Shown here: piece after piece, positions 33,178 to 43,070 of the stretch
Numbering within the stretch: the first letter of the stretch is position 1
Layout of the letters: each line of letters opens with the position of its first letter
DNA from: Holtiella tumoricola
Lineage (GTDB): Bacteria > Bacillota > Clostridia > Lachnospirales > Cellulosilyticaceae
Reading direction: 5' to 3'
DNA length: 64,000 bases
Assembly: GCF_027857615.1 (NCBI RefSeq)
Contig: NZ_JAQIFT010000043.1
Coordinates: forward strand, 62,001-126,000
Translations under genes and position numbers: made by a program
The notes under the pieces: generated by a model
Databases searched by the model: none
The model's input: the letters and a program-made list of their open reading frames with translations, nothing else
Told to the model about the DNA's origin: nothing

Positions 33178-34971
33178 ATGAGGTTAGTATTTCAAACACC
33201 TGAACTTACAGATAGAGAAGCTATTGTTATTCCTGCTAGTGGCAGAACACGCAGACTACTACAAGCCATATTGATGGATGAGGATGGGCAAGAAGTAGAG
33301 AATATAGCGATTGTCTATGAGATGGATAAATCTATTGAGGGTATATGGATAGATGGTGATATGCTTTATCTAAGTGATCAAGTAGCACAATGCACTCAGT
33401 TTTACGTAATCGCTAAAGTCAAATTAAATCAAGAGATATGCACTACTTTAAAAATTGAAGTTATCAAGGATTTTACACTACAAGATGCACTGCCAAGCCC
33501 ATTGGAAAAAGAGGGATGGGAGCTTGTTTATCACGAAGAGTTTCAAGATGGGCAGATAGATTGGCGTAAGTGGTCACCGTACTATCTCAGGGGCTGGACA
33601 GAAGATAGACTGGCAAAAGCAGATTTCTATTTTGAGGATGGCAAGTTCATAATCACATCAAAACCAGATAGAGAACCTTGGTGTGTACAAGATGGAGAGC
33701 ATAGGGTTAGCAGTATACAAAGTTTTGAACGTACTCATTTGCATCGATTTGGTACAGTAACTGGTTCTAGAGAAATTCCGGATTTTCGGGGGTTTGCAAC
33801 TAAATATGGCTATTTTGAGGTAAGAATGCGTTTGCCAGATACAAAAGATGGAAGCCATTTTGCTTGGTGGATGATAGGGGTACAAGATGATCAACATATC
33901 ACAGCCGAGGTAGAGGGAAGTGAACAGTATGCCTTTGGAGTATTTACTAATCAAACAGCAGAATTTGATATTGTAGAGCAGACTCTTGATGCTTATACAG
34001 AGTCAAAGGACTATGAACCTAATATATGGCGTCCTGTTATTCATCCTAATGGAAGTACGGATTTGAATTACCTTTGGGTAGAACCAACACCTATTATCAA
34101 TAGTCCAAGTCATGAATTTCATGTTTATGGCTTTGAATGGAATGAAAAAGGTACTAAGTTCTATTTAGATGGTAAGCTGGTACAAGAGACAGACAGAACA
34201 CCGAACTACCGTATGATGACTCTGTTCAGTCTTTATCTTGGGGCAAAAGACGGTTCTTGTGGTATGGGAAGAGATAGAGGTATTTATCCAAAAGAAGCTT
34301 TGATTGATTACTTTAGAGTCTATAAGAAGAAAGAAGAAGCAAAACCTATATCCCTTGTAATTAATGATTATCAAGGACCATCGTATTTACAAATTCCTAA
34401 TGAAAAGGTAAAGCGTTATAGGATGACAGCCTATGCCATGGATCAATGGGATAAACCAATAGAGGCTGATATCTTGTGGTATCTAGGGACAGATGTACAA
34501 GGTATGAGAGTACTTAGTAGAAAAGAGGAAGAAGCACAAGGGGTTACTATCCATAGGAAGACTGGTGAAGTAATAGTAGAAGCCCATGCCAAAGAGAATC
34601 AAGATATATTTTTAGTAGCATATTGCGAGGAAAATGTAAAAGAAGTGAAGCATTTGAAGCTTTCTAAGAAAGATCCTTATGGGGAAACTTTACGTTTTGA
34701 AATAAGTGAAGACACGATAACAAAAGGTAGTGAAAGGATTCTTCATGCAACAGTTTACGATCAGTATGGTAAAAGGTATCCAGGCCAAATCCGTTATACC
34801 ATAATGTGTGACATTGTAGGAAGTGAATCATGTCGAATAGAAGGTGTACAATTAAGAGATACCAATCGATTAGTGGTAGATAAGGATGTGCCTTCTAATA
34901 CCTATCTTTTTATTGAAGCACAAGAGGAGAAGCAACAGCTTAGGGCATGTTTAGTTTTACGTGTCATTTAA
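33178..34971 (+). CDS. GH16-like glycoside hydrolase, no signal peptide
   Basis: A 597-residue protein. Residues about 110-385 resemble the GH16 jelly-roll: WELVYHEEF at the start, FATKYGYFEVRMRLP, the catalytic motif EFDIVE (E262, D264, E267) and HEFHVYGFEWNEKGTKFYLDG. About 110 N-terminal and 200 C-terminal residues form beta-rich accessory domains of unknown type. GH16 enzymes cut beta-glucans or galactans, yet this one appears cytoplasmic and follows a FAD enzyme, which is unusual. It is last in the operon, with GGGAGGTC before its ATG. Confidence 0.75.
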   Translation: MRLVFQTPELTDREAIVIPASGRTRRLLQAILMDEDGQEVENIAIVYEMDKSIEGIWIDGDMLYLSDQVAQCTQFYVIAKVKLNQEICTTLKIEVIKDFTLQDALPSPLEKEGWELVYHEEFQDGQIDWRKWSPYYLRGWTEDRLAKADFYFEDGKFIITSKPDREPWCVQDGEHRVSSIQSFERTHLHRFGTVTGSREIPDFRGFATKYGYFEVRMRLPDTKDGSHFAWWMIGVQDDQHITAEVEGSEQYAFGVFTNQTAEFDIVEQTLDAYTESKDYEPNIWRPVIHPNGSTDLNYLWVEPTPIINSPSHEFHVYGFEWNEKGTKFYLDGKLVQETDRTPNYRMMTLFSLYLGAKDGSCGMGRDRGIYPKEALIDYFRVYKKKEEAKPISLVINDYQGPSYLQIPNEKVKRYRMTAYAMDQWDKPIEADILWYLGTDVQGMRVLSRKEEEAQGVTIHRKTGEVIVEAHAKENQDIFLVAYCEENVKEVKHLKLSKKDPYGETLRFEISEDTITKGSERILHATVYDQYGKRYPGQIRYTIMCDIVGSESCRIEGVQLRDTNRLVVDKDVPSNTYLFIEAQEEKQQLRACLVLRVI

Positions 34972-35370
34972 AGTAGTAAGTGAAGGTTATATCTTTGCTA
35001 AGGTATCATATACGTGACAATTTAGACACAATTGGCTAGAAAGGTAGTAGTGCAATCCTATATAGATAGGTGTGGCCTCTAATATTAGAAGTAACCTGAA
35101 TGTGATAAATATTTCTACGATTAAAAAATCTTTTAATAGATGAAAGAAAACAATAGAATGAGAATAGTAGAGGGAATCATAGTGATTTACCTCCATATAA
35201 CCCATAAATTTCAAGCCATTTAGTTGAAATTTATGGGTTATTTTTGGTTAATGCAAATAATACAATGCTTAGGTTACAATGTATTAAGTTTATATAATTA
35301 ACGAATGTATTAATGTCGTCGATATAAAGAGAGCATGGGGTTAATTAATATAAAAATGGAGGTATGATAA
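34972..35370. other. 399-bp intergenic region with one strong terminator
   Basis: The only clear element is the hairpin at 35197-35241. A ribosome site (GGAGG) for the next gene is at the right end. No ORF or RNA gene is seen. Confidence 0.6.
35197..35241. terminator. Terminator of the permease-GH20-GH16 operon
   Basis: An 18-bp perfect stem, ATAACCCATAAATTTCAA with TTGAAATTTATGGGTTAT, is followed by TTTT. Confidence 0.85.
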
Positions 35371-35937
35371 ATGAACATGAATATGAGAGTAGTAGGTTCG
35401 TATGATAAAGTGGCAGCTATGACGACAAAAAAGCAGATCGGGCAAGGAACACTGCAGCAAAATCAAGATAAAAAATTTTCAGTAAAAAATAGAGATACGT
35501 ATATATCACAGATGACCACGAAAGTAAAAATGCCGTCAAGCCTGGATAAGGGTACTGCATCACATACTACAATTCAAGTGGATCGAAATACATTTGACAA
35601 AATTGCAAATTATACAACTTATAGTGGAGAAGTAACTTGGGAAGAACTAGGTAAAGATGAAAATAAAAGATGGATTGTTGTGAATGGGCAACGTTTTGAA
35701 TGTGAACTTTCAGAACAAGAAAAAGCGATGATGAAAAATGCAAAAAAAACATTGATTGATTATATGGAAGAAGCAGACGAAAAAAGAAAAAAACTTGAAA
35801 ATAAACAAAAAATAGATTATCCAATATCAGATAACATGGATAATGAAAAACTTAACAATCTAAAAGGAAATACAGTAGTAGTTAATATGCTAGATAAGTT
35901 AAGTAAAGCCTCAGGTGGTATCAATCTATATGTATAA
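35371..35937 (+). CDS. Hypothetical 188-residue protein
   Basis: A soluble, Lys-rich protein without signal peptide or membrane segment. The N-terminal part is Met/Thr/Gln-rich and probably disordered. The centre has strands TYSGEVTWEELGKD and KRWIVVNGQRFECELS. Then comes a charged helix (EQEKAMMKNAKKTLIDYMEEADEKRKKL, residue count above 20 but described by its ends EQEK and KKL). TGGAGGTATGATAA supports the ATG. It is flanked by terminators and hence monocistronic. No family is recognised. Confidence 0.65.
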   Translation: MNMNMRVVGSYDKVAAMTTKKQIGQGTLQQNQDKKFSVKNRDTYISQMTTKVKMPSSLDKGTASHTTIQVDRNTFDKIANYTTYSGEVTWEELGKDENKRWIVVNGQRFECELSEQEKAMMKNAKKTLIDYMEEADEKRKKLENKQKIDYPISDNMDNEKLNNLKGNTVVVNMLDKLSKASGGINLYV

Positions 35938-35980
35938 GAAAGTTAGAATTGTATCATATCAGGAGCAATTGCAAATAAAG

Positions 35981-36011
35981 CCCTCGAACTTTAAATTAGT
36001 TCGGGGGTTTT
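35981..36011 (+). terminator. Terminator of the hypothetical gene
   Basis: CCCTCGAAC pairs with GTTCGGGGG, followed by TTTT. Confidence 0.8.
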
Positions 36012-36027
36012 AAAGTTTTATATAAAA

Positions 36028-36106
36028 GCACAATAAGCCACCCTAATAACAATCTTTTCCTCACTGTGTGTTGTGAGAAGGCTGAAATTAAGGTGGCTTA
36101 TTATTT
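36028..36106. repeat. Dispersed hairpin repeat, copy B
   Basis: AGCACAATAAGCCACCCTAA ... TTAAGGTGGCTTATT. Outer arms 36032-36046 and 36088-36102 pair with one mismatch, and an inner stem with CCTCAC/GTGAG follows. About 80% identical by eye to copy A at 10361. The surrounding 35938-36349 gap otherwise holds only a terminator and a promoter. Confidence 0.65.
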
Positions 36107-36248
36107 TATGGCAAGGATAATGGAATGTCAATAAAACTGGTGTATAGGGACATAAAATTGTTGGAATGGTCATCGGAATGAAGTGTGAGATATACATAAG
36201 TATAAATGTTGTTTAAAATAAAATGTTATAAACTATAAAAAATAGAAA

Positions 36249-36277
36249 TTGACAAATTAAATAAAAGATGATAAAAT
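36249..36277 (+). promoter_or_regulatory. Strong sigma-A promoter of the giant sialidase
   Basis: TTGACA (36249-36254), 17-bp spacer, TAAAAT (36272-36277), in a very A/T-rich stretch. The leader is about 65 nt. Confidence 0.75.
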
Positions 36278-36349
36278 TTAACTGAAAATTTAAATAAAAT
36301 TTTTTTCATAAAAAAATAAAAAAAATTTTATTTATAAGGAGGAAACTAG

Positions 36350-39300
36350 GTGAAAAATAGAGTAATGGCAAAAAAACTAGCAATACTAGGATTGGTACCA
36401 TGTCTTATTTCTAGTAGTTTGCAAATTTCAGTTCATGCAAGACCTTATTCCACTCAGGCATCACTTCCAGAAGAGGTGGCACAAAAAGAAGAGGCTTTAG
36501 AGAGTACGATAACTTCGGTGACCCTAGATAATTTAACAGTATATTGTGATCAAGAAGGTGCCACAGTAGGACGATTTGAGGTGAAAGGAAACCAAGATAG
36601 CAGAGTTACCTTAGATGAAGATACATATGATAATGGGCTATTTGTTATAGAGAGCAACATTTTAAGAACAAGGGAAAAGCTTGAAAATGGTATAACCTAC
36701 AGAATACAAGTGGTATATGAAGGTGAAATTTTTAAGTTTAAGATTCGTGCTATAAGTGAAACTCAAGTATTGCCTATTGATCCAGAAGAAGAGCATGAGG
36801 TAGAAATATTACCTATTTATCCAGACGAAGAAAAAGAATTAGAAACCCTACCTATTTATCCAGACGAAGAAAATGGATCAGAAACCTTACCTATTTACCC
36901 AGACGAAGAAAAAGAATTAGAAACCCTACCTATTTATCCAGACGAAGAAAAAGAATTAGAAACCTTACCTATTTATCCAGACGAAGAAAATGGATTAGAA
37001 ACCTTACCTATTTACCCAGACGAAGAAAATGGATTAGAAACCTTACCTATTTACCCAGATCAAGAACATTTACCAGAACTATTACCCATTTATCCAGAAG
37101 AAGAGGGTGTTGAGGAGAAGGTATTTACAACAGTAGAAGATGTGTATGAGAATGCTACTGTCAATTATGTACTTAATGGTGAAGAGCGAATTTTTGATGG
37201 TACAAAAACTATTGATAAAACGATAGACTTAGAGAGTATCAAGGGACTGACTAAGGGGACGATTATTGTTAAGGCACGTTTAAATCCAGATCTTATTACG
37301 GAAAAGGGTGTATATTCTATCATTGGGTTTGGCTCAGCCACAGCGCCCCAAACTAAAAATACAAAAGCACAGTTAGTAGGGGCCTATTATGATGAGAAGG
37401 AGATTATGCCACGTTACGAATTTTCAAATGGCTTATACAGTTCTTATTCAAAGAATGTTAATTATGGAGATGGGCAATGGCATGTGATGGCTATAAGCTT
37501 TGATGATAGTTATATTTTCGCAAGTGGAGATGGTGAGACGGTTTTAAATGGGCCTAATGGTCATTATGCTAATGAAAAATTCAGGGGATTTTTCACTAGA
37601 AATCAAGATATGAATAGCATTCATATTGGAGGTTTAAGTGGCACTGATACAAATAGTAATGGTGTAGCGTATAAAAATTGGATAGGGGATATTGCACAAA
37701 TTACTATTACAGATCAAGTGCTAACAGTGGAACAAGCAAATGCATTAACATTAGCCGGAAAAAATGATAGCATTCAGGTAGCATTAGAGGGGAAAAGCTT
37801 TGAACCTTATAAAATAGGTGCAGAAGTAGGTCAATTTATACTTACAGGTCAGGAGACAGATGGAAAGCGTGTTGTCTTAAAAGAGGGGATAGTGGATAAC
37901 GCACATTTTGTTATTGAAGATAATGTATTAAAGACTAAGGATGCACTACCACCACAGACGAAGTATACAATCGTTGTTACATGTGATGATGAAACATTTA
38001 GTTTTGATATTCATTCAGAAGTGGATTTAAATGCACCAATCATTCAGGAAAAAACATTGCTTAGATTTAATGAGGGTATGATAGACAACGGATATAGGGA
38101 TTATGATGAAACAGTTATAGACACAGTGAAACTCTTGGATAGCATGACGCTAAAGATGCAATTTAGTCAAGGGAAAAGTGGGATTGGATCTTTGTTTAGC
38201 TTTTCAAACTCTAAAGAGGCGAATAATCATTTTCATGTGTATGTAAATGGTTCAACCATAGGGTATGAATTAAGAGGGGCAGGTGTGAATTATTCAGGAA
38301 CTGCCAATACACTACGTTTTAATGGGGCAAATACTCTTGCATTTAAAGCTGATGCGACAGACTATACATATAAATTATTTGTAAATGGTGAGTTAGTGCT
38401 ACAAAAACAAATGACGCCAGAAGAGTATAAAATGGCATCAGATTTTGCACAGATTGATACGGTAAGTTTAGGGAGAACTGCAAGAAGTAGTGGTAGTAAC
38501 TCATATCCTTTTACTGGATTAATAGGAGAAGCTACCTTGGTACCTACGGCACTTACAGATGAAGAATTGATTGCTTATACAAGCCAAACAAAAGAAGTTT
38601 CTGAAGAAAAGGAATCAGACCAGCCGTTTGCAGCCGGAGATGAGTTTGGCAGTAACTACTTTAGAATACCTGCATTAACAGAGTTAATAAATGGTAATAT
38701 TATGGCAGCTATGGATGTTCGTTTTGGTAGTACGTTTGACTCTCCTAATAACTTGGATACAGGTGTGCGATTTAAGCGTAATGGTTCTTGGGAAGAGGCT
38801 CAATTAGTGAATTATTTTGGAGAGTATACGAATGCATCTGGACGTCCTTCTAATAGCGCATCTTTTATTGATCCAGCGGTTGTACAAGATCCAGAGACAG
38901 GTATTATTTATATGCTTGCTGATGCCTGGCCAAGTGGTGGTGGACTTTTTGGTGGCTATAACCAACTTTATGGCAATGGTATGGTGAAAATTAATGCAGA
39001 AGGTGAAAGAGTCGCTGATAATGAAGAGGGAACATACTATGTAGGTCTAGTTCCTAATGGGACACCTATTGTAAGTGGCATGCAAATGACACATTACATA
39101 AAGCCAGTTGTAAGTACCAATCCAAATCTTAAATATGAACTAATTGAAATAGAAAACAATCAAAAAACAGCCTATACACTTAATGCCTATTTTGAATTGT
39201 TTAAGGATGGTGTTCCACTTGAGGTTGACCAAAAGAGGCCTAATAATAGCTTAAGTGGTGAAAGAGTGCCTATGAGTATCTTTTATGATACAGCAGACTT

Positions 39301-42300
39301 TGTTTTATATCCAGTTGCATACTTGTGGTTAAGCTCAAGCAATGATAATGGTATTACATGGAATGCTCCACAGCTTATTGCTAATGAATTTAAGACAGAT
39401 AAGATGCGCTATTTTATTGCAGGACCTGGAAGAGGGCATGTGATTCAAAAAGGAGAATACGCAGGGAGAATTTTATTCCCAATGTATAGTGATCTCTACG
39501 GAGAGAGAAGTAGTGTGATCTATAGTGATGATAAAGGAGCGACATGGCAGCATAGTGACATTACAACTATGACAACGGAAGCTGGTAAGAGTCCAGGTAA
39601 GTCAAGTGAAGCACAACTTGTAGAGTTACCAGATGGTACTATTCGTATGTATGCACGTAGTGCAGCTTATACCAACTATGTGGGGTATGCAGATAGCTTA
39701 GATGGTGGGGCTACATTTGAACCTATGCGTATTGATGAAGGATTCCAATATGCGAGTAATGTGCAGTTATCAGTTATTAATTATTCAAGAGAAATTGATG
39801 GGAAACCTGCTATTATTCTTTCAGCGCCAGAAGGGGAAAAAGGAAGCAATCAAAGATCAAAGGGACGTATTCATGTAGGATTAGTCCATGAAAATCCTGG
39901 TGCAACAGGCTATGATAAATATGATATTGAATGGAGATATACTTATGAAGTAAATAATACAGCCTATGCATACTCATGTTTAGCAGAATTACCTAATGGG
40001 GATATTGCTGTACTTTATGAAACAGATGGTGTTAAACCTTATTATGAAGAAATTCCAATGGATAGGATACTTGGTAAGGTAGATAAGCCAATGGATGCAG
40101 CCGTTGATATTAATGAGCAGTGTGTGGCTGGTGAATCTGTTGACATAGCACTAACAACAAAAGCACGTGTTTTAGGGAGTCTATCTGATGTAAACAATAG
40201 TACTTTAAAAGTATCATTTGAGGGAATAGATGCTCCAGATACTATTGCAACTTACAAATCTATTAATGACGCAGGTAATAAACTGTTATATACAGTGACA
40301 TTACCAGAAAGTAGTGTGCCATATGGCATGCATATAGCGTTGGATGAGACGACAATATTAGTAACAATGAATGAAACCATGGATGCAAGGACTGTTAAAC
40401 CATTATCTACAGCAGTCTACACAACGCCAATTCAAACAAGTTATACCATCACTGTAGGTGATATAAATGGTGGTAAGGTATTAGTGAACAAAGAGACAAG
40501 GATATATGGTGAGGAAGTAGTACTTAATGTAGTACCCGATGAAGGCTTTAAGTACAAAAAGGATTCGTTGAAAGTAAATGGTGTGCAGGTAATAGGTAGT
40601 GCCTTTAGAATGCCTAATGAAGATGTTACGATTACAGCGGAGTTTATACAAGATAATTACAGTGTAGAAAAATTGGATGCTACAAATGGAACCTTTAAAA
40701 CTTCTAAAATAATTGCAAAAGAAGGGGATGTTATCACTGTAAGTGCTAAGCCTGATAGAGGTTACATGCTTCAGGAAATAAGGGTAAATGGCAGTAAAAT
40801 AGATGGGACAATATTTAAGATGCCAGCAAGGAATGTCTCAGTTGAAGTGCTATTCAAAGCGCAAGAAGCTGTGACCTATGATGTTTATATAACACAGCCT
40901 ATAAATGGTAGTATTTCAGTTAATCAGACAGAGGCAACAATAGGGGAATCTATCCTAGTGCATGTTGAACCAGAAGAGGGGTATAAACTTGCATCTCTTT
41001 ATATTAACAATGAGGCAATTGAAGGTAGAGTATTTGAAATGCCAGAAAAAGATGTTACTATTTCGGCTCAATTTATCATCTCTAATGAAGTAAATGCACC
41101 AAGTATTCATGTAAGTGGCATAGATACAGATAAGTATCGCAAAGTTGAACTGATAACACAGACGCCAGATGCAACTATTTACTATACACTAGATGGTAGC
41201 ATGCCTACAAAAGAAAGTCTTAAGTATGATGAAAGTATTGTATTAGAGGAAACAACGGTTATTAAGGCAGTAGCAACTAAAGAAGGTATGGATGATAGTG
41301 CTATTGTAAGCCAAGAAGTTGTAGTTGGAAAAGAAGTATATGTAAGTGAGCCAACAGTTGTTGTAAGTGGCATAGATACAGATAAGTATCGTAAGGTTGA
41401 GCTGATAACACAGACGCCAGATGCAACTATTTACTACACATTAGATGGTTCAGATCCTACTCAAGCAAGCTTAATTTATACAGAGGCTATTGTACTTAAT
41501 AAAACAGCAACTATCAAAGCAATAGCAGTAAAAGAAGGAATGGAAGAGAGTGGTGTTGTAACTAAAAAAATTATAGTTGGAGAAGATATAAAGTACAACA
41601 TTACATTTGATAGTAAGGGTGGAAGTGAAGTAGCGGCACAAGAAATATTAGAAGGTCAAAAGGCGATTAAGCCGGCAGATCCAATAAGAGAAGGTTATAA
41701 ATTTATAGGATGGTATATAGATCAAAGTTATACAGAGGCATATAACTTTGATAAAGAAGTGGTGGATCATGTAACAGTGTATGCTAAGTGGCAGAAAAAT
41801 GAATCAGGTGGTTCATCAGGTAGTACTGGGTCTACAGACAATACATCAAATAGTTCTACACAGATAGAGGTAGTAGAAATCACGGAAGGTAAAGAGAGCG
41901 TCATAGTTAGACCACAGGTGAAAGCTGATAAAGCTGAGTGGCAAACATCACGAAAACAACTTCAATCCATCATAAAAGATAAGGCGAAACTTGTAATAGA
42001 GACCTCTATAGGAAAAGTTATGCTAAATAAGGAAGTGATAAATAATCTTTTAGACCAAGTTGGGGAAGAAGTTGTGACACTTACAATACAGCAATTAGAA
42101 AGTAATAAAGTAACAATTGGAATAAGTAAAGGGAGAGAAAAGATAGCTCTCAACGGAATAGGAACCATACACATAACAATTCCTTATACATTAACTAAAG
42201 GTCAATCACCTAATAATGTAGTTATGTATTACCATGATTCCATTGGATCAAGTAAATTGCTAAAAACATCTAACTATCAAGACAATAGTATCCAAGCTCA

Positions 42301-42877
42301 AGTAGAAGGATTAGGAAGTTATGAAGTGGTGTATAGAGAGCTAGGGCTTAAAGATATTGAAAATCACTGGGCAAAAGAAAGTATTGATTTTGTAGTAGCA
42401 AGAGATGTTATGGGAGGAACAGCTACAGATACGTTTAGTCCAGAAATGACTATGACAAGAGGTATGTTTGTGACGGTATTAGGAAGACTTGCAAATGTAG
42501 ATGAATTCGATAAAAATACTTTATTTACAGACGTACAAGAGGATATGTACTATGCTCCTTATATTGCTTGGGCAAATGAAATGGGTATTGCACAAGGTAT
42601 TGGAGAAGGCTTATTTGGACCAGAGGAACAGATAACACGAGAGCAGCTAGCATGTATGCTAGTAAAATATATGCAATTAATGGGTATACAAGTAGAAATA
42701 GAACAAAATCATTTAGCAGCTTTCGAAGATACAGACTACATCAGTAGTTGGGCTAAAGAAAGTATGGCTATTTTAGTAGAAAAGGATATCTTAGGTGGAA
42801 GTAGTGGTAAATTAAGTCCAAAACAAGCTGCAAAACGAGCAGAAGTTGCAAAAATGATTCATTACATTATGAAGTAA
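36350..42877 (+). CDS. Giant S-layer-anchored sialidase (GH33) with tandem repeats and SLH domains
   Basis: 2175 residues. GTG start with AAGGAGG at 36336. Signal peptide to about residue 31, a cadherin-like domain, nine 13-residue repeats (141-257), a LamG-like domain (about 262-473), a second cadherin-like domain and a sialidase N-terminal domain (about 566-750). The catalytic propeller follows from 763 with YFRIP near 772 and Asp boxes SNDNGITW, SDDKGATW and SLDGGATF. Then three beta-repeat domains with the PDEGFKYKKDSL/VNG/MP pattern (1362-1575), two chitobiase C-terminal-like domains with IYYTLDGS (1584-1745), a Listeria-Bacteroides repeat (ITFDSKGG ... YAKW) and three SLH domains (2000-2175). 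It is held on the cell wall and cuts sialic acid from nearby glycans. Confidence 0.93.
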   Translation: MKNRVMAKKLAILGLVPCLISSSLQISVHARPYSTQASLPEEVAQKEEALESTITSVTLDNLTVYCDQEGATVGRFEVKGNQDSRVTLDEDTYDNGLFVIESNILRTREKLENGITYRIQVVYEGEIFKFKIRAISETQVLPIDPEEEHEVEILPIYPDEEKELETLPIYPDEENGSETLPIYPDEEKELETLPIYPDEEKELETLPIYPDEENGLETLPIYPDEENGLETLPIYPDQEHLPELLPIYPEEEGVEEKVFTTVEDVYENATVNYVLNGEERIFDGTKTIDKTIDLESIKGLTKGTIIVKARLNPDLITEKGVYSIIGFGSATAPQTKNTKAQLVGAYYDEKEIMPRYEFSNGLYSSYSKNVNYGDGQWHVMAISFDDSYIFASGDGETVLNGPNGHYANEKFRGFFTRNQDMNSIHIGGLSGTDTNSNGVAYKNWIGDIAQITITDQVLTVEQANALTLAGKNDSIQVALEGKSFEPYKIGAEVGQFILTGQETDGKRVVLKEGIVDNAHFVIEDNVLKTKDALPPQTKYTIVVTCDDETFSFDIHSEVDLNAPIIQEKTLLRFNEGMIDNGYRDYDETVIDTVKLLDSMTLKMQFSQGKSGIGSLFSFSNSKEANNHFHVYVNGSTIGYELRGAGVNYSGTANTLRFNGANTLAFKADATDYTYKLFVNGELVLQKQMTPEEYKMASDFAQIDTVSLGRTARSSGSNSYPFTGLIGEATLVPTALTDEELIAYTSQTKEVSEEKESDQPFAAGDEFGSNYFRIPALTELINGNIMAAMDVRFGSTFDSPNNLDTGVRFKRNGSWEEAQLVNYFGEYTNASGRPSNSASFIDPAVVQDPETGIIYMLADAWPSGGGLFGGYNQLYGNGMVKINAEGERVADNEEGTYYVGLVPNGTPIVSGMQMTHYIKPVVSTNPNLKYELIEIENNQKTAYTLNAYFELFKDGVPLEVDQKRPNNSLSGERVPMSIFYDTADFVLYPVAYLWLSSSNDNGITWNAPQLIANEFKTDKMRYFIAGPGRGHVIQKGEYAGRILFPMYSDLYGERSSVIYSDDKGATWQHSDITTMTTEAGKSPGKSSEAQLVELPDGTIRMYARSAAYTNYVGYADSLDGGATFEPMRIDEGFQYASNVQLSVINYSREIDGKPAIILSAPEGEKGSNQRSKGRIHVGLVHENPGATGYDKYDIEWRYTYEVNNTAYAYSCLAELPNGDIAVLYETDGVKPYYEEIPMDRILGKVDKPMDAAVDINEQCVAGESVDIALTTKARVLGSLSDVNNSTLKVSFEGIDAPDTIATYKSINDAGNKLLYTVTLPESSVPYGMHIALDETTILVTMNETMDARTVKPLSTAVYTTPIQTSYTITVGDINGGKVLVNKETRIYGEEVVLNVVPDEGFKYKKDSLKVNGVQVIGSAFRMPNEDVTITAEFIQDNYSVEKLDATNGTFKTSKIIAKEGDVITVSAKPDRGYMLQEIRVNGSKIDGTIFKMPARNVSVEVLFKAQEAVTYDVYITQPINGSISVNQTEATIGESILVHVEPEEGYKLASLYINNEAIEGRVFEMPEKDVTISAQFIISNEVNAPSIHVSGIDTDKYRKVELITQTPDATIYYTLDGSMPTKESLKYDESIVLEETTVIKAVATKEGMDDSAIVSQEVVVGKEVYVSEPTVVVSGIDTDKYRKVELITQTPDATIYYTLDGSDPTQASLIYTEAIVLNKTATIKAIAVKEGMEESGVVTKKIIVGEDIKYNITFDSKGGSEVAAQEILEGQKAIKPADPIREGYKFIGWYIDQSYTEAYNFDKEVVDHVTVYAKWQKNESGGSSGSTGSTDNTSNSSTQIEVVEITEGKESVIVRPQVKADKAEWQTSRKQLQSIIKDKAKLVIETSIGKVMLNKEVINNLLDQVGEEVVTLTIQQLESNKVTIGISKGREKIALNGIGTIHITIPYTLTKGQSPNNVVMYYHDSIGSSKLLKTSNYQDNSIQAQVEGLGSYEVVYRELGLKDIENHWAKESIDFVVARDVMGGTATDTFSPEMTMTRGMFVTVLGRLANVDEFDKNTLFTDVQEDMYYAPYIAWANEMGIAQGIGEGLFGPEEQITREQLACMLVKYMQLMGIQVEIEQNHLAAFEDTDYISSWAKESMAILVEKDILGGSSGKLSPKQAAKRAEVAKMIHYIMK
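36770..37120 (+). repeat. Coding minisatellite: nine 39-bp units (13 residues each)
   Basis: Consensus peptide LPIYPDEEKELET or LPIYPDEENGLET. Outer units are diverged (LPIDPEEEHEVEI first; LPIYPDQEHLPEL and LPIYPEEE last) while the inner six are nearly identical at DNA level. It forms a stiff, acidic Pro-containing spacer. Confidence 0.95.
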
Positions 42878-42898
42878 TAGAAATAAAAATGTATCCAG

Positions 42899-42933
42899 AA
42901 AGGTAGAGGCTGAATAAAACAGTCTCTATCTTT
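42899..42933 (+). terminator. Terminator of the giant sialidase gene
   Basis: AAAGGTAGAGGCTG pairs with CAGTCTCTATCTTT (two G-U pairs), followed by CTTTTTA. Confidence 0.85.
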
Positions 42934-43070
42934 CTTTTTATATTACTAGATCTCTAACAGTCATAGTAGGATACATTTATGTTAGGACGATGCTTTATTG
43001 AACAGCCAATATTACTATTAAAAAATACAGATCATAAATGAATATGTGAAAAGCAAGTTTAAGCTAAATT

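Noticed and set aside
36770..37120. CRISPR-like array
   Set aside because: Units are contiguous 39-bp in-frame coding repeats without spacers.
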